From Meiothermus luteus (GTDB lineage: Bacteria; Deinococcota; Deinococci; Deinococcales; Thermaceae), in contig NZ_QWKZ01000012.1 of assembly GCF_003574085.1 (NCBI RefSeq), positions 1-41,420 of the forward strand: 41,420 nt of DNA. Direction: 5' to 3'. The notes under the pieces are model-generated. The model worked only from the letters and a program-made list of their open reading frames with translations. It was not told the origin of the DNA and did no database searches. The position numbers and the translations under genes are program-made. Positions within the stretch are counted from its first letter, which is position 1. The number at the start of each line of letters is the position of its first letter. This document shows, piece after piece, positions 7,423 to 15,449 of this stretch.

Positions 7423-8324
7423 GGACCTTGGGGCAAAGGCTTTGGCGGTACCGAGGGCTTTACCTGATGTTGCTTCCGGGGCTCCTCTACTTCTTGGTCT
7501 TCCGCTACTGGCCTCTTTGGAACGCCCAGATCGCCTTCCGCGACTTCCAGCCGGTCCTGGGGGTCTGGGGCAGCCCCTGGGTGGGTTTGCAACACTTTTA
7601 CGACTTCTTCAACTCCTACTACTTTGAACAGCTCCTGCGCAACACCCTGGTTATCAGCGTGGCCAAAATCGTAGCCGGTATCCCCCCAGCGGTCCTCTTA
7701 GCCATCGCGCTGCACGAGACCAGCCGGCGCTTCCTCTCCCGGCTGGTGCAGACCGTGAGCTTCCTGCCCCACTTCCTCTCCTGGGTCATCGTCTACGGCA
7801 TCCTGCTGGCGGTGCTCTCACCGAGCGACGGCCTTCTAAACCAGTTCCTACAGGCCTTTGGGCTGGAGCCTATCCCCTTCCTCACCTCGGTGCAGACCTT
7901 CCAACCGGTGGTGGTGCTCTCCGAGGTGTGGAAGGAGACCGGCTGGAGCGCCGTCCTGTTCCTAGCCGCCCTTCTCTCCATCAACCCAGCCCTCTACGAG
8001 GCCGCGGCTATAGACGGAGCCTCACGCTGGCAACAGGTGCGCTACATCTCTTTGCCGGGTCTGACCGGGGTATTGGTGCTGGTGCTGCTCCTCAAAATCG
8101 GCAGCATCCTGGACGCCGGCTTCCACCAAATCTTCGTGCTCTACTCGCTCCCCGTCTACAGCGTGGGGGACATCATTGACACCTGGGTCTACCGCCAGGG
8201 AATCCTGAACTTCCAGTTCAGCCTGGCCACCGCGGTGGGCCTGTTCAAAGGGGCGATTGGGCTAGTGCTCATCGTGCTGGCCAACCACCTGGCCCGGCGC
8301 TGGACGGGCAACAGCCTTTACTGA
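7419..8324 (+). CDS. Carbohydrate ABC transporter permease, LplB type
   Basis: A 301-residue inner-membrane permease with about six hydrophobic segments. The ATPase-contact loop EAAAIDGASRWQQVRYISLPGL is the EAA motif. The N-terminal FRYWPLWNAQIAFRDF and PHFLSWVIVYGILL segments are typical of the LplB branch (COG4209) of sugar-oligomer importers. The start chosen is ATG 7419 because AGGAGG at 7408-7413 lies five bases before it. A GTG at 7413 is in frame but inside that site. It pairs with the next permease and the binding protein; unsaturated or saturated oligogalacturonides are the likely cargo given the catabolic genes downstream. Confidence 0.9.
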   Translation: MRTLGQRLWRYRGLYLMLLPGLLYFLVFRYWPLWNAQIAFRDFQPVLGVWGSPWVGLQHFYDFFNSYYFEQLLRNTLVISVAKIVAGIPPAVLLAIALHETSRRFLSRLVQTVSFLPHFLSWVIVYGILLAVLSPSDGLLNQFLQAFGLEPIPFLTSVQTFQPVVVLSEVWKETGWSAVLFLAALLSINPALYEAAAIDGASRWQQVRYISLPGLTGVLVLVLLLKIGSILDAGFHQIFVLYSLPVYSVGDIIDTWVYRQGILNFQFSLATAVGLFKGAIGLVLIVLANHLARRWTGNSLY

Positions 8325-8333
8325 GGGAGAACC

Positions 8334-9203
8334 ATGGCCCGCAAGATACTTTCCCGAAGCGACCGGTGGTTTGAGTGGAGCGTGGACGCCTTCTTGGTCC
8401 TGGTGCTGGTCATCACCCTGGTGCCAATGTGGTACGTGGTGATGGTCTCCCTCCTCCCCTTTGGCGAAAGGCCTAGCCTATGGCTGCCTCCTTGGAAGTG
8501 GTCGTTTGAGGCCTATGCCCAGCTCGTAGGCCAGCCCTCCATCTGGCGGGCCCTGCTAAACAGCGTAATCCTGACCGTGGGCGGAGTGTTCATCAGCCTA
8601 AGCCTGACCGTGTTGGCCGCCTACCCCCTCTCCCGACGCGACCTCCCAGGCCGGGGGCTGATCGTGGGCCTGATCCTGTTCACCTTCCTCTTCAACGCCG
8701 GGCTTATCCCCACTTTCCTGGTGGTCAAAGACCTGGGGCTGCTCAACACCTACTGGGCCATCCTGCTCAATGGGGCCATCAGCGTCTACAACCTTTTGGT
8801 CTTGAAGACCTTCTTCCAGAGTATCCCCGAGAGCCTCGAGGAGGCCGCCCGCATAGACGGGGCCAGCGACTTCCAGGTGCTGTGGCACGTGGTGCTGCCC
8901 CTTTCCAAACCCGCCCTGCTCACCATCGGGCTTTTCTATGGTGTGGCCAATTGGAACAACTTCTTCGAACCCATCCTCTTCCTCTCCGACCGCAACCTGA
9001 TGCCCCTGCCGGTGGTGTTGCGGGACATCCTCACCGGGCTCAACGTCGCCGAGTACGTGGAGGGCAGCGCGGCCCAGGCTGCCCCAGCCGAGGCCCTGAA
9101 GATGGCCTCCGTTGTCCTTATCACGCTGCCGATGCTTTTGGTCTACCCCTGGCTCCAGCGCCACTTCACCAAAGGGGTGCTCATCGGCAGCGTGAAGGAA
9201 TAG
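8334..9203 (+). CDS. Carbohydrate ABC transporter permease, YtcP/MalG type
   Basis: A 289-residue second permease of the importer (COG0395 family) with about six membrane spans. The EAA loop reads EEAARIDGASDFQVLWHVVLPLSKPAL, near 169-195. The N-terminal helix VDAFLVLVLVITLVPMWYVVMVSLLPF and the segment TYWAILLNGAISVYNLLVLKTFF fit the LplB-partner group. It starts nine bases after the first permease, behind GAGGGAG. No ATP-binding subunit follows, so a shared MsmX/UgpC-like ATPase encoded elsewhere would have to energise it. Confidence 0.9.
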   Translation: MARKILSRSDRWFEWSVDAFLVLVLVITLVPMWYVVMVSLLPFGERPSLWLPPWKWSFEAYAQLVGQPSIWRALLNSVILTVGGVFISLSLTVLAAYPLSRRDLPGRGLIVGLILFTFLFNAGLIPTFLVVKDLGLLNTYWAILLNGAISVYNLLVLKTFFQSIPESLEEAARIDGASDFQVLWHVVLPLSKPALLTIGLFYGVANWNNFFEPILFLSDRNLMPLPVVLRDILTGLNVAEYVEGSAAQAAPAEALKMASVVLITLPMLLVYPWLQRHFTKGVLIGSVKE

Positions 9204-9216
9204 TAAGGAGGAAGCT

Positions 9217-10764
9217 ATGCGCAAAGGTCCAAAGCTCCTGCTGTTGGCTGCGGTTCTGGCCACCCTTGCTGCTAAGGCCCAGGGCCCCACCGAGCTGCAC
9301 GTGGCGCTGTACGCGGCCAACCCCGAGGCCCCTGCCCCGCCGCCAAACTGGGAGGTCTACCAGATTCTGCGGGACAAACTGGGCATCAACCTCAAGTTCA
9401 CCATGCTGCCCACCGGGGCCGATGGCGACAACCGGCTGGGGGCCCTGGCCGCCGCCAACGACCTGCCCGACCTCTTTGAGGTGCGCAGCCTAGCCCTCTT
9501 TGACCGGCTGTTACAACAAGGCCAGCTCGCCCCAGTGAACAAGCTATTCCCTCAGATGCCCCGCCGCACCCAGGTGCGCTACTCCGACCCCCGGCGTAAC
9601 CGCCTGGTGAGCGTGCGCGACCAGATTTACGGCCTCCAGGAACGGGTCACCCTAAGCCGTCAGTACGCCATCTGGGTGCGCAAGGACTGGCTGGACAGGC
9701 TGGGCCTGCAACCCCCCAGCACGCTGGAGGAGTTCTTTCAGGTGGCCAAGGCCTTTACCGAACGCGACCCTGATGGAAACGGCCGCAACGACACCTACGG
9801 CTTCGGCGGGGTGATTGATTACGATACCGCCGGCATCCTGCCAGGCCTTGGTCTGGGCAACCACTTCCAGTGGGTCTACGGCGCCTACGGTGTGGCCGGC
9901 ACCTGGAACTACGACCCCAGGGCCTTCGCCGCCAACCTGCGCGACCCCAACTTCCGGCGGGCCACCGAGTTCATCCGCCGCCTGGTGGAGGCCAAGGTGA
10001 TAGACCCCGACTGGGCCACGCTGCGCCGGGCCGACCTGCGCACCCGCTGGCAACAAGGCCGCTACGGCATGTTCTTCGAGAGCGTAGGTGGGCTACAGGC
10101 CGGGCTGCAAAACTTCTACGCCAACAACCCCAACGCCGAGCTAATCATGCTCGCCCCACCCAAGGGCCCTGAGGGCAAGAGCTCCATGGGCACCTATTCC
10201 TCGGCGGGCTGGCTCTTTGTGGTCTCCAAGCGGGCCATGGACAGCGGAAAGGATGCGGCCATCGCCCGCTTCCTGGAATGGGCCCACAGCGGGGAGGGCT
10301 ACTACCTGCTGGGCTGGGGCCGCAAAGGGCAGGACTACATCCTCGTCAACAACGTGCCCACGGTGAACACCCAGGTTCCCATCAGCGTGCGAGGCAGCTA
10401 TACCCAGATGCGCTGGCTGGCCTTCAACGCCAACCCTATTGAGATGCGCGGGCGCTACCCCGAGATCACCGTGGCCGGGCGCAAGTTCGTGATGTACCAG
10501 CTTATGGAAAAAGCCCAGGCTCAGGGCAACTGGATTAACCGCACCGGCGATGTGGCGGTGAAGGCCGCCCCCAACCAAGCCGACATCGAACGCTACGTCG
10601 CGGAGAACCTGGTGCAGTTTGTGCTGGGGCAGCGGCCCATCAACGACACCACCTGGCGTCAGTTCTTGGACGGCCTCAGGAACCTTCGCTTTGAGCAGTA
10701 CGAGGCTGCAGCGGAGAGAACCCTCCGCGAGTACGGCTACTTGTTGCCCACGCCCACGAGGTGA
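9217..10764 (+). CDS. Extracellular solute-binding protein for the oligogalacturonide importer
   Basis: A 515-residue binding protein of the LipO-like family that accompanies LplB/YtcP permeases. Residues 1-22 form a signal peptide (KLLLLAAVLATLAAKAQ) with a signal-peptidase I-type end. There is no lipobox cysteine, unlike many relatives. A calcium-loop motif DPDGNGRND lies at 184-192, typical of this family. The aromatic-rich body fits oligosaccharide binding. Its gene follows the permeases by 13 bases with a GGAGG site. The ligand is inferred from the neighbouring KdgF and Ogl genes. Confidence 0.88.
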   Translation: MRKGPKLLLLAAVLATLAAKAQGPTELHVALYAANPEAPAPPPNWEVYQILRDKLGINLKFTMLPTGADGDNRLGALAAANDLPDLFEVRSLALFDRLLQQGQLAPVNKLFPQMPRRTQVRYSDPRRNRLVSVRDQIYGLQERVTLSRQYAIWVRKDWLDRLGLQPPSTLEEFFQVAKAFTERDPDGNGRNDTYGFGGVIDYDTAGILPGLGLGNHFQWVYGAYGVAGTWNYDPRAFAANLRDPNFRRATEFIRRLVEAKVIDPDWATLRRADLRTRWQQGRYGMFFESVGGLQAGLQNFYANNPNAELIMLAPPKGPEGKSSMGTYSSAGWLFVVSKRAMDSGKDAAIARFLEWAHSGEGYYLLGWGRKGQDYILVNNVPTVNTQVPISVRGSYTQMRWLAFNANPIEMRGRYPEITVAGRKFVMYQLMEKAQAQGNWINRTGDVAVKAAPNQADIERYVAENLVQFVLGQRPINDTTWRQFLDGLRNLRFEQYEAAAERTLREYGYLLPTPTR

Positions 10765-10766
10765 CG

Positions 10767-11564
10767 ATGCGCTACTTCCACACCCTTCCCAAAGGCCCCG
10801 GATACCACCCCTTGCCCGACCAAAGCTGCAAGCTGCTGGCCTTCGCCAAGCTCAACCTCGAGCCCCACCAACAGCATCAAGGGGAGACCGGTGACCGGGA
10901 GGCGCTGCTGGTGGTGCTCTCTGGCCAGGCCCGGGTGCAGGTGGAGGACAAGGTCTTCGCCCCTGTGGGGGGCCGGCCCAACGTCTTCGCTGGGCTGCCC
11001 CACAGCGTCTACCTTCCCCGGGGGGTGCGCTATCGGGTGGAGGCCCTGAGCCGGCTCGAGGCCGCCCTGCCCTCTGCCCCCAGCGACCTAAAAACCGAAC
11101 CCTACGAAATCCGCCCCGAGCAGGTGCGCACCGGTCAGTGGGGCACCCTCAACTTCAGCCGCCAGTTCCGCGAAATCCTGGTACAGCCCAACGGCCTGCC
11201 CGCAAGCCGCCTCATCGTGGGCGAAACCATCACCCCCAGCGGCAACTGGAGCACCTACCCTCCCCACAAGCACGAGGTAGAGGAGGGCGGCGAGGTCTTC
11301 CACGAAGAGATGTACTACTTCCGCCTGAGCAGCCCCGAGGGCTTCGGCCTGGTGCGGCACTACAGCCCCGAGCGTGGCTACGACCAAACCTACACCGTCC
11401 GCGACGAAACCCTACTGGCCATCCCCCACGGCTACCACACCTACGTGGGGGCCCCCGGCTACACCAGCTACTACCTGTGGTTCCTGGCGGGAGAGGGGCG
11501 CACCCAGGGGGTGCGGCTTGACCCAGAGGTTGGCTGGGTGCAGAAGACAGTGGGGATGTTCTGA
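10767..11564 (+). CDS. IolB-type 5-deoxy-glucuronate isomerase family protein, probable KduI substitute
   Basis: A 265-residue bicupin of the KduI/IolB family. It matches the IolB branch: GETITPSGNWSTYPPHKHE (152-170), then EEMYYFR (180-186), PHGYH (220-224) and GYTSYYLWFLAGE. His167, His169, Glu181 and His224 are the expected metal ligands. IolB acts in inositol breakdown, but no other iol gene is here. The adjacent genes are KduD, KdgA, KdgK, KdgF and Ogl, and KduI is the only isomerase missing from that route. I therefore infer that it isomerises 5-keto-4-deoxyuronate. ATG 10767 follows GAGGT; GTG 10761, overlapping the previous stop, is an alternative start. Confidence 0.85.
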   Translation: MRYFHTLPKGPGYHPLPDQSCKLLAFAKLNLEPHQQHQGETGDREALLVVLSGQARVQVEDKVFAPVGGRPNVFAGLPHSVYLPRGVRYRVEALSRLEAALPSAPSDLKTEPYEIRPEQVRTGQWGTLNFSRQFREILVQPNGLPASRLIVGETITPSGNWSTYPPHKHEVEEGGEVFHEEMYYFRLSSPEGFGLVRHYSPERGYDQTYTVRDETLLAIPHGYHTYVGAPGYTSYYLWFLAGEGRTQGVRLDPEVGWVQKTVGMF

Positions 11565-11567
11565 CCC

Positions 11568-12353
11568 ATGAGGCCCACACCTCCCACAAACTACCTAACC
11601 CAGCTCTTTTCCCTGCAGGGCAGGGTAGCCCTGGTCACCGGCGGGGCTACCGGCATCGGCCGGGCCATCGCCTTAGGGCTGGCCCAGGCCGGGGCCGACG
11701 TGGCGGTGGTCACCGCTCACACCGACCCAAAGGCGGTGGGTGAGGCCATAGAAGGCTTTGGGCGGCGCTTTGCGCCCATATGGGCCGACCTGAACCAACC
11801 AGAAGCAGCTTTGCGGGTGGTAGAGGCTGCCGAGGCTGCTTTGGGCCCAGTGGACATCCTGGTCAACAACGCCGGCATTATCCGGCGGGCCCCCGCCGAG
11901 GCCTACAGCCCAGCGGACTGGGAAGCGGTCTTGGAGCTCAACCTGAACGCCCTGTGGCGGCTCTCCCAAGCCGTCGGGGTTCGGATGCTGGCTCGAGGCC
12001 GGGGCAAAATCATCAACATCGCCTCGCTGCTCTCCTTCCAGGGAGGAATCCGGGTACCGGCCTACGCCGCAGCCAAGCACGCGGTGGCCGGCCTGACCAA
12101 GGCCCTGGCCAACGAGTGGGCGGCCTCAGGGGTGAACGTGAACGCCATCGCCCCCGGCTACATCACCACCGACAACACCCAGGCCCTACGGGACGACCCT
12201 GAACGGGCCCGGCAGATTCTAGAGCGCATCCCCGCCGGGCGGTGGGGCAGTCCCGAGGACCTGGTGGGGGCTGCCTTGTTCCTGGCCGCCCCCGCCTCCG
12301 ACTATGTACACGGACACCTGCTGGTGGTGGATGGAGGCTGGTTGGCCCGTTGA
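11568..12353 (+). CDS. kduD: 2-dehydro-3-deoxy-D-gluconate 5-dehydrogenase (KduD), SDR family
   Basis: A 261-residue short-chain dehydrogenase. The nucleotide loop TGGATGIG is at 24-31, NNAG at 100-103, and the catalytic Ser153, Tyr166 and Lys170 are all present. The segments IASLLSFQGGIRVPAYAAAK and NAIAPGYITTDNTQALR...RIPAGRWGSPEDL...VDGGWLAR are close to enterobacterial KduD, well beyond general SDR similarity. KduD reduces 2,5-diketo-3-deoxygluconate to 2-keto-3-deoxygluconate with NAD(P)H. The gene begins three bases after the isomerase stop, and the product feeds the kinase and aldolase encoded next. Confidence 0.92.
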   Translation: MRPTPPTNYLTQLFSLQGRVALVTGGATGIGRAIALGLAQAGADVAVVTAHTDPKAVGEAIEGFGRRFAPIWADLNQPEAALRVVEAAEAALGPVDILVNNAGIIRRAPAEAYSPADWEAVLELNLNALWRLSQAVGVRMLARGRGKIINIASLLSFQGGIRVPAYAAAKHAVAGLTKALANEWAASGVNVNAIAPGYITTDNTQALRDDPERARQILERIPAGRWGSPEDLVGAALFLAAPASDYVHGHLLVVDGGWLAR

Positions 12354-12364
12354 AAGGTGGTGCT

Positions 12365-13012
12365 ATGCAGAACCCAAGGTCAGCAGCATCGTTTGAGGAA
12401 GAGCTACGCCAGGCCCGCATAATGGGCATCCTGCGGGCCCAAAGCGCGGAAATCGCGGTAGAAGCGGCTCGAGCGGCCATCCGGGCCGGGCTGCGGGTGT
12501 TAGAGGTGGCCTTCACCACCCCCGGCGCCACCGAGGCCCTGCAGGAACTCCGGGGGCTACCCATCCTGCTGGGGGCCGGCACCCTCCTCACCCGGGCCGA
12601 AGGAGAGGCCGCCTTGGAGGCTGGGGCCCGCTTCTTGGTAAGCCCCCACCTAGGCGAGGACCTCCTCGAGCTAAGCCGGGAAGCCCAGGTTCCCTACCTA
12701 CCCGGTGTGCTCACCCCCACCGAGGTACACCGGGCCCTGCGGCTGGGCGCCAGCCTTATTAAGCTTTTTCCCATCGGCGCGGTGGGCGGGGCGGTCTACC
12801 TCCAAGACCTTCTTGGACCCTTCCCCGGGCTCAAGGCCATGGTCACCGGGGGGGTCAGGCCCAGCGAGGTGCCCCGTTACCTGCAGGCCGGGGCCCTGGC
12901 GGTGGGGCTGGGCTCCAACCTATTTCCCCGTCAGGCCCTAGCCGAGGGCCGCTGGGAGGCGGTGGAGGCCGCGGCGAGGGCCGCCCTAGACGAGGCCGGA
13001 GGGGTGGTGTGA
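12365..13012 (+). CDS. kdgA: 2-keto-3-deoxy-6-phosphogluconate (KDPG) aldolase
   Basis: A 215-residue class I aldolase of the Eda family. The Schiff-base lysine is Lys133 in LIKLFPIGAVGG. VLEVAFTTPGA (45-55) carries the conserved Glu47, and LGAGTLLT (69-76) is also characteristic. It splits KDPG into pyruvate and glyceraldehyde-3-phosphate, the last step of the route. ATG 12365 is preceded by AAAGGTGG. The frame stays open into the previous gene, but that extension overlaps the KduD coding region and has no ribosome site. The stop overlaps the GTG of the kinase gene. Confidence 0.92.
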   Translation: MQNPRSAASFEEELRQARIMGILRAQSAEIAVEAARAAIRAGLRVLEVAFTTPGATEALQELRGLPILLGAGTLLTRAEGEAALEAGARFLVSPHLGEDLLELSREAQVPYLPGVLTPTEVHRALRLGASLIKLFPIGAVGGAVYLQDLLGPFPGLKAMVTGGVRPSEVPRYLQAGALAVGLGSNLFPRQALAEGRWEAVEAAARAALDEAGGVV

Positions 13013-13947
13013 AGACCTTAGACATCATCGGCATCGGCGAGGCCATGGTAGAGCTCTCCGCCGAGGAGCCCCTGAGCCAGGCCACCCACCTGCGCCGTTC
13101 CTACGGCGGCGACGTGCTCAACGCCCTAATCGCTGCGGCCCGGCTGGGGGCCCGGGTAGGCTTCATCAGCCGGGTGGGGCAGGACCCCTTTGGGCCGGGC
13201 CTGCTTTCCTCCTGGCAGGCCGAAGGGGTAGACACCCGGCACGCACCTTTGGTGGAGGGGGAGAACGGGGTCTACTTCATCAGCCTACAGGCCAATGGGG
13301 AGCGGGAGTTTACCTACCGACGGGCGGGCAGCGCCGCATCACGGCTCAGCCCCGCGGCTCTAGACCCCGCGTACCTACGCCAAGGCCGGGTTTTGCTGCT
13401 CTCCGGCATCACCCAGGCCCTCTCGGAAACCGCCCAGGCCACCTGCTTAGAGGCCGCCCGGCTGGCTCGAGGGGCCGGCCTCCTGGTGGCCTTTGACCCC
13501 AACTACCGCCCCCGGCTCTGGGCTCCTAGGGGCGGGCTCGAGGCCGCCCAAACCGCCTGGAGCGAGCTAAAGCCCTACGTGGACCTACTGCTGCCCAGCC
13601 ACCCGGCCGACCTGCCGGCGCTGGCCCTAGAGGGGAAAAGCCCCCCAGAGGCCCTGCAGGCCCTCGCCTCCCAGGGCTTCCGGGTGGCCCTTAAGGCTGG
13701 CCCCGAGGGGGCCTGGCTGGCCTGGGAGGGCCGGATTCACCGCCTTCCCCCCAGCCCCACCGGGGCCATACGCGACACCACCGGGGCCGGGGATGCCTGG
13801 AACGGAGTCTTTCTGCACGGGCTGCTCTTGGGCCTCAGCCCGGAGGAGGCCGGGGCCCGGGCCAACCGAGCCGCGGCGCAGAAGCTCGGCTTCCGAGGGG
13901 CCATCCCTCCTTGGCCCTGGCCCCAGGCCCTGGCCGCAAAGGAGTAA
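13009..13947 (+). CDS. kdgK: 2-keto-3-deoxygluconate kinase, PfkB family
   Basis: A 312-residue PfkB/ribokinase-family sugar kinase. The N-terminal part has GEAMVEL and YGGDVLNALIAAARLG, the pattern of KDG kinases. The C-terminal anion-hole motif DTTGAGDAWNG (256-266) carries catalytic Asp262, and AFDPNYRPRLW (161-171) is another KDG-kinase-like signature. It phosphorylates KDG to KDPG, the substrate of the aldolase encoded just before. The start is a GTG at 13009 inside the aldolase stop (GTGA), giving a four-base overlap and coupled translation. Confidence 0.92.
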   Translation: MKTLDIIGIGEAMVELSAEEPLSQATHLRRSYGGDVLNALIAAARLGARVGFISRVGQDPFGPGLLSSWQAEGVDTRHAPLVEGENGVYFISLQANGEREFTYRRAGSAASRLSPAALDPAYLRQGRVLLLSGITQALSETAQATCLEAARLARGAGLLVAFDPNYRPRLWAPRGGLEAAQTAWSELKPYVDLLLPSHPADLPALALEGKSPPEALQALASQGFRVALKAGPEGAWLAWEGRIHRLPPSPTGAIRDTTGAGDAWNGVFLHGLLLGLSPEEAGARANRAAAQKLGFRGAIPPWPWPQALAAKE

Positions 13948-13953
13948 ACCCCG

Positions 13954-14286
13954 ATGCAACCTGACCAAGACTGGGAAGCTGCTGAGCCCGGGGTGGCGCG
14001 CCGGCTGGTGGCCCTAGGCCAGCGGATGATGGCCATCCGGGTGCGCTTTTCCGAAGGGGCCGAAGGCGCCCTACACGCCCACCCTCACGAGCAGATTACC
14101 CAGGTGCTGCGAGGACGCTTCCGATTCTGGCTGGGGGCAAGGGAGCTCGAGCTGGCCCCAGGCGACACCCTGCTCATCCCCGCCGGGGTGGAACACGGCG
14201 CTTTGGCCCTGGAGGAAGGAGAGCTGCTGGATATCTTCTCTCCCCTACGGGAAGACCTATTGCCCCCATCTCCCGAGCGCGTATGA
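13954..14286 (+). CDS. kdgF: KdgF-type cupin, unsaturated galacturonate ring-opening enzyme
   Basis: A 110-residue single-domain cupin. It matches KdgF along its length: GALHAHPHEQITQVLRG (38-54), PGDTLLIPAGVEHG (69-82) and LLDIFSPLREDLL (91-103). His41, His43, Gln47 and His81 are the likely metal ligands, and Asp93 and Arg99 sit in the conserved C-terminal motif. KdgF converts 4,5-unsaturated galacturonate to linear 5-keto-4-deoxyuronate. This is the step between the lyase encoded next and the isomerase encoded upstream. The stop overlaps the Ogl start by four bases, linking the two in translation. Confidence 0.9.
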   Translation: MQPDQDWEAAEPGVARRLVALGQRMMAIRVRFSEGAEGALHAHPHEQITQVLRGRFRFWLGARELELAPGDTLLIPAGVEHGALALEEGELLDIFSPLREDLLPPSPERV

Positions 14287-15449
14287 ACCCTTTTACTCTC
14301 CTCACCGACCCCAAGACCCGCCGCCGCATCGTCCGGCTCACCGACCGAGGCAACAACGTACACCTCTACTTCACCGAAAACGCCTTCGTCCTGAACCGGC
14401 CTGAGATCGTCTTCCGCTCCGACCGGGCCAGCAAAGCGCAGCGGGCCCCCCACGAAAACCCCCACTACAACCTGTTCAAGCTCAACTTCCTGACCGGAGA
14501 GGTCACCCAGCTCACCGACGAAGCCCACCCGGTGGGCAGCGCCACCAAGACCCCCGACGGGCGCCTCATCGCCTACCTGACCGCCGGCCAGGTCAAGCTG
14601 CTGGACACTCTTACCGGAAAAACCACCCTCCTCTACGAGGATGACGGGCGCTACCAGCTTTACTCCCCCTCCATCAGCCCCAACCGCCGCTACGTGGGCT
14701 TCGCCCGCAACGAGCGGGTGCGCGCGGTCAACACCAACGTCAACTACGGCGGCTTTAAGGAAAGCTACTACCAGATCAAAGACGGCCGCATCACCCTAGC
14801 CTCCACCGATGGCTCGGGCTGGTTTGACGTCTTCCGCGACACCCATTGGCTGGGCCATTTCCAGTTCTCACCCCTGGACTCCACCCTGGCCATCTTCTGC
14901 CACGAGGGGCCTTGGAACCTGGTCACCCAGCGCATCTGGCTTATTGACCTGCTGGCCCGGGAGGTCCGGCCCCTCTTCCGCCAGGACGAGGGGGACGCGG
15001 TGGGGCACGAGTTTTGGACGCAGGATGGACTGGTCTTTTTTGACAACCGGGGCCCCGGCCACGACGGCACCATCACCTCGAGCAAAACCCAGGCAGTGGT
15101 GCATGAGCCCGCCCCCAGCAGCTTCCGCCCCTACGTGGGCTGGATGGACACCCAGGGCCGGCTGGTCCGGCGGGTGGAGATGCCCTACTACTGCAACCAC
15201 TACCACGCCCACCCCCACCGGCCCTTGCTGGTGGGGGACGACGCCGAACGGCTGGTGCTCATAGACGTGCGCGAGGACACCCCCCGGCTCGAGGTGCTTT
15301 GCTACCACGGCACCTCCTGGCACACCCAGGCCAGCCACTGCCACCCCACCTTTAGCTGGGACGGGCGCTACATCCTCTACGCCTCCGACCAGGGAGGACA
15401 GGTCAACCTATACCTAATAGACCTAGAGGACCCGGTGCTCTTCGCCTGA
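14283..15449 (+). CDS. ogl: Oligogalacturonate lyase, polysaccharide lyase family 22
   Basis: A 388-residue beta-propeller lyase without a signal peptide, so cytoplasmic. Similarity to PL22 Ogl is clear: HWLGHFQFSP (188-197), FCHEGPWNLVTQRIWLI (205-221), GHEFW (241-245) with the likely base His242, and a Q..H.H metal motif at Gln349, His352 and His354; His306 may be the fourth ligand. Ogl cuts digalacturonate and unsaturated digalacturonate into 4,5-unsaturated monomers, the substrate for KdgF. It is the last gene of the operon, and its final 27 bases overlap the end of the convergent GH3 gene. Confidence 0.92.
   Translation: MNPFTLLTDPKTRRRIVRLTDRGNNVHLYFTENAFVLNRPEIVFRSDRASKAQRAPHENPHYNLFKLNFLTGEVTQLTDEAHPVGSATKTPDGRLIAYLTAGQVKLLDTLTGKTTLLYEDDGRYQLYSPSISPNRRYVGFARNERVRAVNTNVNYGGFKESYYQIKDGRITLASTDGSGWFDVFRDTHWLGHFQFSPLDSTLAIFCHEGPWNLVTQRIWLIDLLAREVRPLFRQDEGDAVGHEFWTQDGLVFFDNRGPGHDGTITSSKTQAVVHEPAPSSFRPYVGWMDTQGRLVRRVEMPYYCNHYHAHPHRPLLVGDDAERLVLIDVREDTPRLEVLCYHGTSWHTQASHCHPTFSWDGRYILYASDQGGQVNLYLIDLEDPVLFA

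Noticed and set aside
10767-11564. A myo-inositol catabolic locus
   Set aside because: Only the IolB homologue is present; every other catabolic gene belongs to the uronate route.
12242-12364. Upstream extension of the KDPG aldolase
   Set aside because: It overlaps the end of KduD, and ATG 12365 has its own ribosome site.
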